Shown here in pieces: positions 43,574-55,329 of a stretch of DNA of 64,000 nt (position 1 is its first letter; the number at the start of each line of letters is the position of its first letter). The DNA comes from Cunninghamia lanceolata (taxonomy: Eukaryota > Streptophyta > Pinopsida > Cupressales > Cupressaceae), in the NCBI GenBank assembly GCA_027924645.1, contig BSBN01000445.1:6741001-6805000 (forward strand), read 5' to 3'. The translations under genes were made by a program, and so were the position numbers. Below the pieces are notes generated by a model, which ran no database searches, was not told where the DNA came from, and saw nothing but the letters and a program-made list of their open reading frames with translations.

Positions 43574-45059
43574 AAAGGAATTGCTCCTAGAGATTGCAAG
43601 TCTAGATATTTGGGGTGATCTAACGGTTGGGAAAAAGTAGCAGCCACAAGCATCTAATTGAAGTTGACCACAAGAATTGCTAGGGCATCTAAGGAGCCAA
43701 GAATGAGGGTACACGAGATCACAACTCTATTGGAGGTGCATTTGCACATGGAGGAAAATGTAGTGGAAAGCATTGCCTTAAAAAGAATGTTTTGATGCAC
43801 CTATGATTATTATTCTTGACCCTTGTGGTTATGTCTTGGTATTTAAAGGCATTTGATTTACATTAATTTAGATCTAAATGCAAGAAAAGCATATGAATTA
43901 TCAAGGTTCAAAACCATTCTAGGAACATTTCGCTTTGGAGTACTAAAAGGAACCAGTTTTGTATCAAATCATTCTAGGACATTTGTAAGGATGAAGAGTG
44001 TTGTCTTTGATATTTTCCATGATCGTAAAGCTAGTCCAATCAAGGGGGTCAACCTTGGAGAACTTGGTCCTTACAACTCTAGTGATTTCCCCAAGTATTT
44101 TTAAATATTGCCTTTCCATATGCTTCAATAGAAATTAGAGATTCAAGTGACACGAGTTGCAAGAGTTTACAGTGCGCATGGTCACTTCCATGGGTTTCAG
44201 ATCACTTTTCACAAAGCAGATCATTTCCATGGTAGATAAGATCGATCATGCATAATACAAATTTGATCCACAGGGAAATTTCAAAAATGTTACAATCCCA
44301 AGGTACATATCAGGCTAGGAACACTAATTTCCAACATCAAAACAAGTGGAATCTATGTTGCATCAAGAATTATTCTTCATCATTATACCACAAACCAAGT
44401 ACCCCATCCTTTGACATTTAGTTTTCTAAAATAACACTAATTTATATACTTTTATCATACCATCTCTAATTACCTATGTTTATTAAAAACATTCCATTAA
44501 TTTAACAAACACTTAAAAATATTTTTCTGAGTGTTTGATACAATACACTTTTATTGAATATGACTGTTTGATAGAATACACTTTTATTGAAGAAACTAAA
44601 GTTCTACCAAGTTACTCAAATTACTCTTCCAAACAAACTATATTATGCCATTGAAACTAAGCCAAACTACATGAGGTCATTTCATTGAAAGTCCATTTTA
44701 ACAAGTGATTAACTTTGCTGGTAAAATTTAAACAGAATGCACAAAACCCCAGATACTTAACAAACAAGGTGGGGACCTTCTGCTTTTGAACAAATTTGCT
44801 TGTCTCTTCCAAGCACAGGTCCTCGAAAAGATAGATAGATGATACATTCAAGGCTGTTGCATCTGCAACAAGGGTCCCATCTGCCAGAATCTAATGAACA
44901 TAACTGCCATATCATAAAACTCTCGAGAGTGGTGATGGCGCAGACTGCGAAAGTAGCGGCTAAATGTCAGCATAATCACAATAATGCTGCTGCCACCATC
45001 CACCTCATTCATTCATAATCACAATAATGACTGGAATTAGGTTTTGAGCCATCAAGAAA
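43574..45059. other. Non-element island, upstream of the serine-rich gene
   Basis: No gene I can support. An 83-codon plus-strand frame at 43,853-44,104 has no recognisable motif and is probably chance. A short tandem duplication (tgtttgata(c/g)aatacactttt...) occurs near 44,534 and 44,568, and a 'cataatcacaataatg' phrase occurs at about 44,970 and 45,014. The last 150 bp are likely promoter. Confidence 0.35.
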
Positions 45060-45073
45060 ATGCATATTTAAGC
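45060..45073 (+). promoter_or_regulatory. Candidate TATA element of the serine-rich gene
   Basis: GCATATTTAAGC lies about 110 bp before the ATG and is followed by a CT-rich stretch (about 45,085-45,150) typical of plant 5' leaders. Confidence 0.45.
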
Positions 45074-45180
45074 GATGGTAGGGAGTCTCTCCTTTCACAT
45101 TTGTTCTCTCCTTTCTCTCCTCTTCTCCACAGTGTTTCCTTCTTCTGCAGAGACTCAAGCAATTCTAATTGTTTTTGAAG

Positions 45181-45408
45181 ATGACTTGCTCAACCACTTC
45201 TGTGAGCATGGAGAAGCTATCTCCACTGTCTTCTTCTTCACAGGAGAATCATGTGAAAGCTTCAGGAGAGGGGGCAGCAAATGTGGTAGGGAAGAGTGTA
45301 TCTGTATGTGTATGTGCTCCCACAACTCACTCTGGTTCCTTTCGTTGCAGGCTTCATCGATCGTCTTCCAATTCATGGGGTCGAACCTTATCTATATCTG
45401 GTAGATAA
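45181..45408 (+). CDS. Small serine-rich protein, 75 aa (plant serine-rich protein-like family)
   Basis: The start is the ATG at 45,181 (M-T-C-S-T-T). The frame is 75 codons to TAG. The N-terminal 40 residues are Ser/Thr-rich and probably disordered. The core CVCAPTTHSGSFRCRLHR (about residues 42-59) is the hallmark of a family of short plant proteins known in Arabidopsis as serine-rich protein-related, whose function is not established. The four-residue spacing of Cys/His (C-x-C, then H, C, H) could bind metal, but that is speculation. A Ser/Arg tail follows. TATA-like element, CT-rich leader and AATAAA at 45,457 fit a complete single-exon gene. It is the only host gene I support in the window. 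It sits about 1.6 kb from element A and 4.7 kb from E1. Confidence 0.72.
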   Translation: MTCSTTSVSMEKLSPLSSSSQENHVKASGEGAANVVGKSVSVCVCAPTTHSGSFRCRLHRSSSNSWGRTLSISGR

Positions 45409-45456
45409 CAAACAATCAGATTAGCTACTGTTTCAGAGTCTCTCTTTTTTTTGGTT

Positions 45457-45462
45457 AATAAA
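45457..45462 (+). terminator. Poly(A) signal of the serine-rich gene
   Basis: AATAAA lies 48 bp after the stop codon, in a T-rich context. Confidence 0.5.
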
Positions 45463-48400
45463 ACGGGGAGGTTCATGTTTAACTCTCTATGAAAGTCCTC
45501 TATCAAACGTGCCTTAATGGTTGATATTTTGTTGATAGACCATCATTACCTGAATTTTCTTAGTGACTCTCAAAGTTTGAGAATATTAAAGAAAAAAACA
45601 TTTGGGAAGAAAAAAGTAACACTTATTTTTTTTAACCATCAAGTTTATAGTTATGTGAAATTACCATTTGATAGAATTTAATTAAATATATATTTTTATT
45701 TGACTCAATATTTCATTATTGAGTCCCAAAATGTTGGTGGTATGCCCTATTCAACACTGGAAAAGGGAACAAATATATAATAACATTTTCTTTTAATGGC
45801 ATTTGTAACAGTTGGAGTAAAAGAATGAAAGTTATTACTTTTATCTGGAGAAAATGACTAATATGACTAATATACCTAAAAGTAAAGATATAAAGGTACA
45901 AATGTATTATACAACAGATATAAAAGAAGAGATATATTATATGATAAACAATAGTTAAATTGAAGAATAAATTTAGGCATATTTATTTGCTTGTATAGTA
46001 ATGAAGTGGTTGTTATATTCATAAGACTTATATAGATCTAATGTAATGCCCCAATTATTACACTAGAGCATTAGGCAGAAATAAACACAATTGCCTATAA
46101 TTGAATAGCAACTCACAAAAATTAGTTTAGAAATGCCTATACTTTGATATAGATAGCAACAACTAAACCTACAATCATGAAACTATCTCCTAGAATTAGT
46201 TTAGTAGCTCGTAGTTGTTTTGATACATCATAGCTAAATATAGAAATTAGAAACATAGGTTTAACATAGATAAATCAACATAATCATAGATGACTATATT
46301 CACCAACGCATGTTACAAACCTGATTACTTATCCCAAAAATTTCAAAATGCTTAACACAGTCATAATGTATCAATCTATAGTAACACTTAGCTATAGTGA
46401 AAGATAACATAGGTCATTTCAAAACTAAATGTACAATTTTCCTGCATCCCACCATAGGATATAACTTAAATAGATCTCTCTAATTTTGAATAATTAAGTT
46501 AAATGACAATTACAATCCCTTACCATAATCCTCTTCATTTTACCTTCATCATTTACAATCGCAGTTGTACCCAGCAATTTGCAACAACTAGAGATACAAT
46601 TAGTCTCTCCATCCAAATGAAATAATCATTATTGTAACTTTGGATTACTAAGGGTCCAGACCTATGCCTTGAGGGCTCATCCTTGATGGCCTTGCTTACA
46701 TACGCGTAGAGGCTTCGTAGTTCGATTGGTAAACTTATAACTTGATTAGGTTGCCTTAAAATATAATTATTCATAAGAAATGATAGACATCTTTTCATCA
46801 AAGATATATTTCATAATCTCACTCCATATTGTAAGGATACGAGAATATAAAGTTAAACTAACTCAAGCTTCCACATGGGATCTCACAAGTTTCACATAAC
46901 TTAAACGGATGATTTAACTCAAAGATATTCAAATACAAATAGTAGGAAAATTATACTAAAGCAAATGTGTGAACATTAAATATGGATATAATTTAGAAGG
47001 TATTTAAGAGAAGGTTATTTTCCATGAAAACTTCACAAGGAACGTACTCACAAGAGCCATAAAATCACCATCAAGGTTATTGAGATAAGGTGGGTTGTTT
47101 AAAACGCTCAACAATCCCATACCTCCAAATAGGTGAAAAGATGATTTAAGATGTGATTCACAATATTTTATTCCATATATCTTTTATTGGCCAAACACAT
47201 GTATCGTACACACTCAAAGTGAACATCAAATCTACTAATAAAAATCATATTCAAGGTATAACTAGATCAATATTTCAACATGTTCATCTACATGGTACTT
47301 ACAAACAACATCTCATATCATGAAAAACGTACATATCATCTTTAAACTAGGCAGCCCTAAATAGAGAATATATTAGAATGTCATAATTAATATCTTAAGC
47401 AACACCCTAAGATTATAATCAACTCATTCTACTAACAAGAAGGCATTACATTAGCCAAGTATGGCTCACAATCCATTTAAATAGCTAAACCAATACCAAG
47501 AAGGGGTTTCCAACTTCCTGTTATGGACGGACAGAAAGTGTATATGAATTGTTAACAATGAAGTGATGACTTTTTCAATGTTTAAGGGTGGGCCCCACTC
47601 CGCCCCAGGCGCCATGTTCATCTACATATACTCTGTGTAGTGGTTAAGAACAATGAATCTTGAATGGTAGCAGTTTGTTGGTATTTCAAATTAACATCAT
47701 AGATGAAAGCTATAGAACATATGTAACCAATAAAAGATTTTTTTTCCTCGAAACTTTCAATCTCCCATTTGCACACATGCTCAAAAGATCAGTGATTGGA
47801 GCTGCCTTTCAACTTGGCTATGATTTCAGTGTGCATTCCTATTAACCTCTGGAGAAGCTACACTAACCACTGGTTGCTGCCAATATGGATGGTTGAAATG
47901 ACTTGCTAAGAAAAAATTGCTTTGTCTGCAAATAAACATGACTTCGTCATATATTGTGGCATTAGATAATGGAAGCTTAACAAAGAGGGAATAGGCTAAT
48001 GTCCTTGCGGACATACTGCTACAGTATGGAGATTCATGTAGATACCAATTGCATTGATTAAACTTAGTAAAGTTAGAAAACTAACATATCTCAAGCAATG
48101 TTATAATCCTTGACATAGTGAACATGATAATGAAAAAAAAAATTATTGCAAATTCTTGTAGCACACGATCAATCTATTCAATTTACTTGCCTATGCATTT
48201 GCAACTGAAAGAAAATTGATCTTGCTTGCAACTCTTAATTACTAATTCTGTAAAGCTTTGAAAGCCATTTAGATAGTGTGGGGATCCATCTTATCTAATG
48301 GACTTAAACTGTTCATTTGATTAACCAAGGTGACTAGTTTAGCTCCTTGTTTTTCATAACGTCATTGCAACATACAACCACTTCACCTTAGCCTCCAACT

Positions 48401-50145
48401 GATGAGCTTCATGAGACTTTTCTTGAATTTGTTGCTGCTCAACTGCAATTGCCTTCGCATATATGCTATATTTTCTTCTAGCAATGAAGCCTCCCTTAGT
48501 TGTGCTTGCAATCGAGTGGCTTGGTGAGAGAGCGGAGGAGGAGGCAAGGGTGTCTTTGTGCAGATAGGTAAAGTGTGCACTATAGTCTTGGGGGTAATCT
48601 ACTTAAATATCATCCATTTCAATGGTCAAACAATCAATTGTAATTTTACACCTCATTCACAATAAAAAGTGGTAAATATTTGTCCTACTTTAAATGGCTA
48701 AAATGGACCTTTAACTATTGAAATAGATGATATTTAAAACTAGCTTCCAAGAAAAAATCCTACGCCACAGCTCCTATAACTTCTTCTTGAGCCAATTAGC
48801 TCAATCATTCAACCACCTTATCAAAACTTCTTCCTCAGGCTGAACTTGGATACAATCTCATACTCATATGCTTCCTCGACACCCCCATTTTCTCCCACCA
48901 CATCTACGACCCATGCTAGCAATCCTGCCATTTCTTGTTCTACATTTGTATTATTGTTAGTCTTAGTATTACTTCTGCCAAAATGAATACCAACACGACC
49001 AACAAATGCACACCAATTCCACTAAACACTGGTTTTATTGAACCAACTTTATTTCACAATACAAATCTGAAGCTTTTGAATTAGCTTCATTGGGTTTTTC
49101 CACGTAGCAAAGGTAACTGTGCGTATCAGAAATATCTATACGCTATCCTTGGATTCTCTTGAATTAATCGCTTAGGAATTATCATGTCTTACTCATTTAA
49201 AGACACCCCATCGCTACAATTTTGGCTCATTATATATGAGTCGACCGATGCCATAAACAACTTTGCATGCATTCCAATAGTAAAACCACAGATTCGACAT
49301 GAGAATATTAGACAAAAATATATATTGTCTCATAGAATGCCACAAATGCAGGATATGTACAAAAAGGATTTGTTGAGGTGAATTTAGAAATTCTCAAACA
49401 AAATCAATAGGCAGAAACAAAACCTAATTTCCCACAATTCAGCACCAAGGAGGCACTGAGAGAGTACAAATGGTAATTGTAAAGGGTAAGTGCACAAAGA
49501 TGGGGGTCTTAAGTGGCCACTTTTTTTTTTTTTTTTGAAATTAGGAAAGACTAATGTTGGATGACAAATTGAAGATAGTTATACTAAAAAATTGAAGATG
49601 AAACAAAAACAAGAGTCGTAGTGCTCTCAATCTAGTTTTAAAAATAGTAATTTAAAAAAAAAATGGTTGAGATTAAGGGGTTCAAAAAGGGGGCCACACA
49701 AATTGGTCATATTTTTTCAAAAAAAACATAACATAGCATTTAGTGTGGCCCTAATAAAATCTTAACTTTTTTTTTAGTATTTCAAATATCACTTTAGTGA
49801 GAAATTAGCTAACACCATTTAGTTTATCCCTAATTTTTTTGATAATTTTTCATGAATAATTAATTTTTTACTAATTTTCAAAGTGGACACATCCTGAAAA
49901 ACAAAAAATTAAGTGTGCTCCTCCTTAAATTTTTTGAAAACTAATAAAAAATCTATTTTTTTTTAATACAAGTAGAATGGAGTCTAGTTTCTAAGAATGC
50001 AATTTATTTGAAATTTTGATGAATGGTTGAAAAATAAAGTCAAATACCACACACTAGGTTTTGGCAAAAAATAGATACACTAATAAAAGAAATTAAAGAT
50101 GAAAACCTTAACATACTCAAAACGTGAAAAAAATTATATGGTTAG
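45463..50145. other. Unassigned AT-rich DNA
   Basis: No gene that I can support. TGTAATGCCCCAATTATTAC at 46,042 is the reverse complement, with few changes, of the end of the A LTR, so an inverted LTR fragment may start there; I found no matching other end. A Pro-rich/helical minus-strand frame at 48,383-48,580 is open in more than one frame and could be a decayed exon. Poly-T/poly-A tracts occur near 49,517-49,533 and 49,650-49,700. Confidence 0.3.
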
Positions 50146-51790
50146 TATTGCAAGTATGTGCAGTTGCTGCAATTAGTGTTGTAATTAGTGATGTCATTGA
50201 TGTCAACATGTTAGTCTGTTGTCATTAGTGTTAATTAGTTGAGCAAAGATAAAGATAAAGTTTGGCTTCAAAGAGTAAAGATAAAATGGTCGAGAGAATA
50301 GCACCAGTAACATCACATGACAGAGACAGTGACAACAAAGCATAATGGTACAGTGATCTAGAAAGTGTTAACCAGACATAAGGAGACTGTTGTGCAGATT
50401 AGCTTGGTTGGTAATTTTTCAAGATGGTTTGATCCTCTTCCTTACAAAATGATTTTATCCTCCATAGAAGACTGATGTGCAAGAAAAAATGATCGGGTAA
50501 GAAGATATGTTATGAAATTTGGCTAAGTGTCAATCTGGTAAAACTAAGCTACAAAGTTCTAGAAATTTGGTCTGCATCTGTTCACTATTGAATATCTTGC
50601 TCTGCGGTTCTGGTATATGGTTATTGGTCATTGGATACATATAAATCCAAAATTTTGCTTACTAATGATCTCTGGTGTGAAAGTTGTGAACAACAGAAGT
50701 TCAGCCTAACAGAGTACAGTTGTTTTTGGTACAAAGCATGTAAGTAAATGGATCCACATTTCTCTGGCATGAAATATCTTTCTTTACAGTTGTAAGGTGT
50801 TGATAGTAAATATTCAGAGAGTCCAAATCTAAAGGTTTAGGTCCTGAAGTCCTCCAGAATAAGAGTTAGAGTTGACAGAGTATCACACTTTGTATAGACA
50901 GTGCATTGACAATGCCAGTGACGATGTGAGACACTCTGCATTTCACTGCAACTAAATGGTTTTCTATGCAGATTTGAGGATAGGATAATAAATGTTTGTA
51001 GCATGTATATTCCAAGTTTTAAGCATTTTGGAGGTCCGCATACAATTTTGTGAATTGACAGATAGTCTATATTGTTGTTGTCTTGCCAGTGGGAGCTATT
51101 TTAGGTCCATACCAACCTAACTCAAAGTTTGAATCTTGGTGCAAAGCGTGTGTGTGAAGATTTGGGGCTGACAATGGCATATTTTACATGTCACATCCTA
51201 TTAGGCCAACCTAATTGATGTTGTTGTGAAAAAAGTGGATATATATGAAGGATTGTTTTCGATGTTTTAGTTGTATGAGAATGAGATGCGATCTGAGTGA
51301 TGTGACAGGTGCTTATGGATGCGAAATAAGTGAATACATAGCAGTGTGGTATTTCAGAACAATGTGCTGAGTATTGTTCTGTAACTTGTGCTTCATTGGA
51401 ACTGTACTCCATACATATGTCAAATTCAATTATAATAGTTCAAATCTTGGCAGTGAGCCACTTCTTCTATTTCTTTCTTTCAAGACAGTGAGTTCTTTGA
51501 CAGTGAGCCACATGTAGTGAGCATTCTTAGATAGTGAGTCTACCAATTGTATCAACCTTAACCGATTGCCTTATTAATATATTATGAGCTAATACTCACC
51601 CTGATTTTTCCCTTTTTAGGTTTTTCACGTAAAAATCCTAGTGTTCATATGTTATAAGTTGTGGTTGTTTGTTTTATGCTTAATTTCCTTCACTACAATT
51701 ATTTATGCTAAATGGATTAAATGTTTGAAGGGTAAATGTTTTAAGAGAATATAGATTCACCCCCCTTCTTAGTATTCTGGGTGTTCAATA
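50146..51790 (+). repeat. E1 5' LTR
   Basis: It begins TATTGCAAGTATGTGC (TG decayed to TA) and ends GTTCAATA (CA decayed to TA), 1,645 bp. It shares its start, the TTTTTCCC block (51,601-51,640) and the CACCCCCC run near 51,758 with the LTR at 11,310-12,942. Confidence 0.75.
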
Positions 51791-51792
51791 AT

Positions 51793-51805
51793 TGGTATTA
51801 GAGCC
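51793..51805 (+). other. Primer binding site of E1
   Basis: TGGTATTAGAGCC is the tRNA-iMet complement with one C-to-T change, two bases after the LTR. Confidence 0.85.
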
Positions 51806-51858
51806 AAGTCCTTTGGAAGAAGCTTAACCGCTCAAGGAAGATCTTAGAAATTAAACAC

Positions 51859-52989
51859 ATGGCTGCTAGAAGGTAACCTATTCCTCTGGAAGAGATTCCT
51901 ACTATTAATCTTATTGAAGAAGACTGTATGCTTGACAAAATAGAAGAACTCAATGCTACTCTTGAAGTTCTTGAAAGAACTAAAGGAGAAAATAGAGATT
52001 TGAAAGAAAATGTCAAGGAAGCAAATGAATGCATCAGGAAATTGAAAGATCAAATCAAGAAGCTCAGAGACAAGCATAAAGAAGTTGGTGAACAATTGGA
52101 GCAAGCAAATGGAACCATCACTAATCTGAAGGTGCAAGTTGAAGAAAAGAAAAGAATTGAGGAATGTCTTAATGCAGTTGTAAAAAGTAAATCTGAAGAA
52201 TGTACAAGGCTTGAAGAAGACGTTATGAATATGAAATATGATCTAGAGAAAGCAAGGAGTCATGAAGAAAAATTCAAGATGAGCACTGCAAAGCTTGATG
52301 AAATGATTGCAAATCAGAAAGGTCAAAATGATAAAGAGAGTTTAGGATTTGAAAAAGGTGAAAGCTCAAAATCAGGTCAGACATCAAATGCTAAAAATAA
52401 TAAGAATAATGACAAGTAGTTCTGGAATCAAAGGAATAAAGTTAGAAGAACACTGGTAAGACAACCAAATGCTCAAAGGTACCCATATTTTAATGGTTTT
52501 TGTCATTCTTACAATAAGTATGGACACAAAGCAATAGAATGTAGAAGTAGAAGGAATCAAAATGTTCCATCTTTCTTTGGTTAATGCTTTAATTGCAAGA
52601 AAATTGGTCATAGAGCTAGTGAGTGTAGAAGTCAAATGAGAAATGGCTATAACAATGATAGAATGGTTCAATCTTTTAATGACTACTATTATACATGCAA
52701 TAGATTTGGGCATAAAGATAATTAATGCAGATCTAGAGTGAATGGAAGGAATACTAGTCAAAGGAATGTTGTTTGCGATAATTACAATAGACTTGGACAT
52801 ATTTTTAAGTTTTGTAAAAGCAAAAACATGAAGAAGGATAATCTGGTAGAGAAGAACGAACCAATACAAAAGGTTGATCCGACAAAGACTAAGAAGGAAA
52901 TGAATAGAATCTAGATAAAGAAGGATGTAACAGAGGTTAAGGATATATATGAAGTTACATCCGGTGCAGATGTTTCCTCTAAAAACTAA
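51859..52989 (+). pseudogene. E1 gag: coiled coil plus four zinc knuckles
   Basis: The ATG at 51,859 is followed by a TAA at the sixth codon. An open stretch from 51,928 to 52,419 (163 aa) is a long Glu/Lys/Leu coiled coil and ends with a Ser/Asn/Lys linker. Four CCHC units follow from about 52,500 to 52,820: CHSYNKYGHKAIEC (second Cys now Tyr), CFNCKKIGHRASEC (intact), a third starting YTCNRFGH with a stop inside, and CDNYNRLGHIFKFC (second Cys now Tyr). This is the same architecture as E2 gag on the other strand. It is dead through several stops. Confidence 0.72.
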
Positions 52990-53255
52990 GATTACAACTT
53001 TGGCTCAGGGGGAACTTTATTGAAAATCTTTTCTCCCTTGCCAAAGGAATAGTGCGGATGCCTCAGCACGAAGATATGAGATGAAGATCGACTTGCTTAA
53101 GTCTTTGGTGAAGACTGTGATAGAAAATCTCCTAATGTAGAAGTTTACGGAGCATTTGAAGATGACTTTGTATATAGAGAAAGGTTTGACATCTTTATCA
53201 GTTAAGGCATTTATGGCAAGTTAGGCTAAGGAAAAGGGGTTATAAGTGATTAGAC

Positions 53256-54183
53256 TTGATCAAAATTCATATTGTAATCAAATTTTCAAGTGAGGAAGAG
53301 TTGAGCAGTGCAACGATAAGGAGATCAAAGCGTCCCAAAGATTCTATGCCCTCAAACCCTAGTACAACAATCGAAGAAGAGGTATTTTCTGGTGAACTTT
53401 GCATTGAAGCCTTTGAATTCATTAGCAATGGCTACACCACAAGTAGTCACGGTCTCTAAACATCCATGACCTAAATTTAAGAGGCATCCCAATAAATCCA
53501 TGAATGATGATCTGGAAGGTGCATTCTCACATATCCCATATGGAGTATTGCATACTAAGGATGTTAGGGCATACATCAATGTCAAGATGGAAGAGTACAA
53601 CCACACAAAGTTGAATGAGGTTTGGTTCAACGAACTTACCAGTGATGATTTTGAATTAAAACCAAAGTATGGAGCTTTGACGGAGAAGAGTCTTGATGTA
53701 TAGAATAAGTTTCCTATTCTCTGTTATGTGGATGAATGGGTGAGATATACTTTGAGTAGAATGCATGATACATTTTTCTGGTTGGACACTCCACATTTGA
53801 TTAGCAAAGAAGCAATTAGGGTTGTAACTAGTCTGTGCTCAACTGCACCTATGTCAGTGCTTAAATCCATTAAGAATGAAATTGTAATGGAGCAGACAAG
53901 AGCCAAGTTTGACAAAAGAGCTTTGACTATTAAGGATATAAAGAACCCTGCTGTAAAATATACATCCATGATGATTGGCTACAAGCTCTACTTTTCCAAC
54001 AGGAAAAATTTTGTGTCTAGAACCGCCATTAATACAACATATGAGATGGTGGTGAATGGAGAAAACTTTGACTTGTGTGAATTGTTGAGATTGCAACTAA
54101 TGGAAAATTTACAAAAGACAAAAGACTCTAAATACCCATTCAAGTTTGGCACTCTAATCATATGTTTGATGTTCTACTTCTAG
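53256..54183 (+). pseudogene. E1 unknown domain shared with E2
   Basis: Three open stretches (53,256-53,459, 53,500-53,703 and 53,728-54,183). The first is Ser/Lys-rich. The others match the E2 pieces at 3,621-3,076 in the same order: V(R)AYI, DDFELK, FDKRALTIKD, MIGYKLYF, DLCELL. E1 adds a segment between them (WVRYTLSRMHDTFFWLD) that helps to define the domain. No catalytic motif is recognised. It lies immediately after gag, where protease/pol would be. Stops and shifts break it. Confidence 0.6.
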
Positions 54184-54208
54184 AATGAAGTCCTTGGAAC
54201 CAAAAAGG

Positions 54209-54272
54209 TGTTGGTATGTGGTGATTGATCATGCAAGTATTGTACACTCATAACGTATCCTTGTCGGGGTTC
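54209..54272 (+). repeat. F 5' LTR, first part
   Basis: It begins TGTTGGTATGTGGTG, matches 63,473 onward and breaks after GGGGTTC. GTTC is found again at 59,007-59,010, a possible 4-bp duplication at the break. Confidence 0.8.
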
Positions 54273-54371
54273 AGGGCCGGGCTAGGCCCCGAGCGGGGGT
54301 TCAGGGCTGGGCTAGGCCCCGAATGGGGGTTCAGGGGCGGCAGCCCCCAAGAAGCAGGGGTTTGGGGGCGC
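54270..54371 (+). repeat. GC-rich tandem repeat
   Basis: Two 30-bp units (54,270-54,299 and 54,300-54,329) differ at only three positions. They are followed by a partial unit and a G-run-rich tail with ggcggcagccccc and gggggcgc. It is strongly GC-rich in a very AT-rich setting. It lies between the F LTR and the G LTR. Confidence 0.8.
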
Positions 54372-55028
54372 TGTTATGTGACTTTTTCCCCAAAATGGAA
54401 AAGAAGACTATTTAATGAACAAGACTTTAAAACTATAAGAGGATAAAATTTATTTACCCTTTATAATTAAAAGGGAGATGGAAAAATAAAGGATATTATG
54501 ATCCTTTGATTAAAATAGAGATAAATAAAGAATAATGATGAAAAAACCCCTTTTAAAAGGGAGGAATTATTAAGTTTATTAACTAATTGTTAATGACAAC
54601 CTTGTGAAAGGGTGTGATGGTTTAGAAACCACCCCTTAAAAGGTTATATAAGGCATTTGTGTGAGACTTAGAATGGGCATAAAAACATCTCTCAAAAAGA
54701 AAGAAGCATGGAAAACACACAAGGAAAGAAGAAGAAAGCAAGCACTGTACATTGCAAGAATAGGATTCTAGGTTAGCAAGTTGTGAGCAAGATGGAGAAG
54801 GGGGCACATCTTATGTGTGTGTCCAACTCGGGGTATAGAAGTGCACTCAGGAATGTCCTAGCCAGGGCTTGGGTATTGTACAGGTGTTGAGCATTGTTCC
54901 AGAAGAACCAGCACTCGTGTAGAGCGGCAAAGTACGCTTATTTCTCCCAGATTGCTCACAGACGAAGGAGGCTGAACTAGGGTCCATTCCAGCAATCTTT
55001 GGATTCTTGCAAATTTCATACAGATAAG
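54372..55028 (+). repeat. G 5' LTR
   Basis: It pairs with 57,971-58,629. It contains a TATA-like TTATATAAGG near 54,642. Confidence 0.8.
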
Positions 55029-55329
55029 TATTATTTCTTAGTTATACCAATTGTTAAGCTTGAATTTATTTATTTATTTGTATTGTTTAATATATTCATT
55101 TGCGTTGATAAAATTGAATTAATACAATTATTTGTCAAATATTTTAGATTATATTTGATTGTGCATTTTAATCTTGATTTCATAAATATATGTTGATTGT
55201 TTAGTTTTAAACACTTTATTACATTTAGGGCATAACTGAATGTTAATGAATCAACCATATAATTATCTATTTTAATAAATAGGAAGTGATCTGCTATGTT
55301 CCAGAAATTTGAGGCATTACATTAAAATT
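55029..55329. other. G internal, left of H
   Basis: AT-rich, no gene or primer binding site recognised. Confidence 0.4.

Noticed and set aside
43853..44104. 83-codon plus-strand frame
   Set aside because: No motif, no upstream promoter evidence, and length expected by chance in this much DNA.
48383..48580. Possible host exon on the minus strand
   Set aside because: Two frames are open over the same stretch with no family match and no clear splice sites, so it is not called as a gene.
54225..54446. Frame with repeated GFRAGLGPE motif
   Set aside because: It is translation of the 30-bp GC-rich tandem repeat across an LTR junction and does not look like a protein-coding gene.
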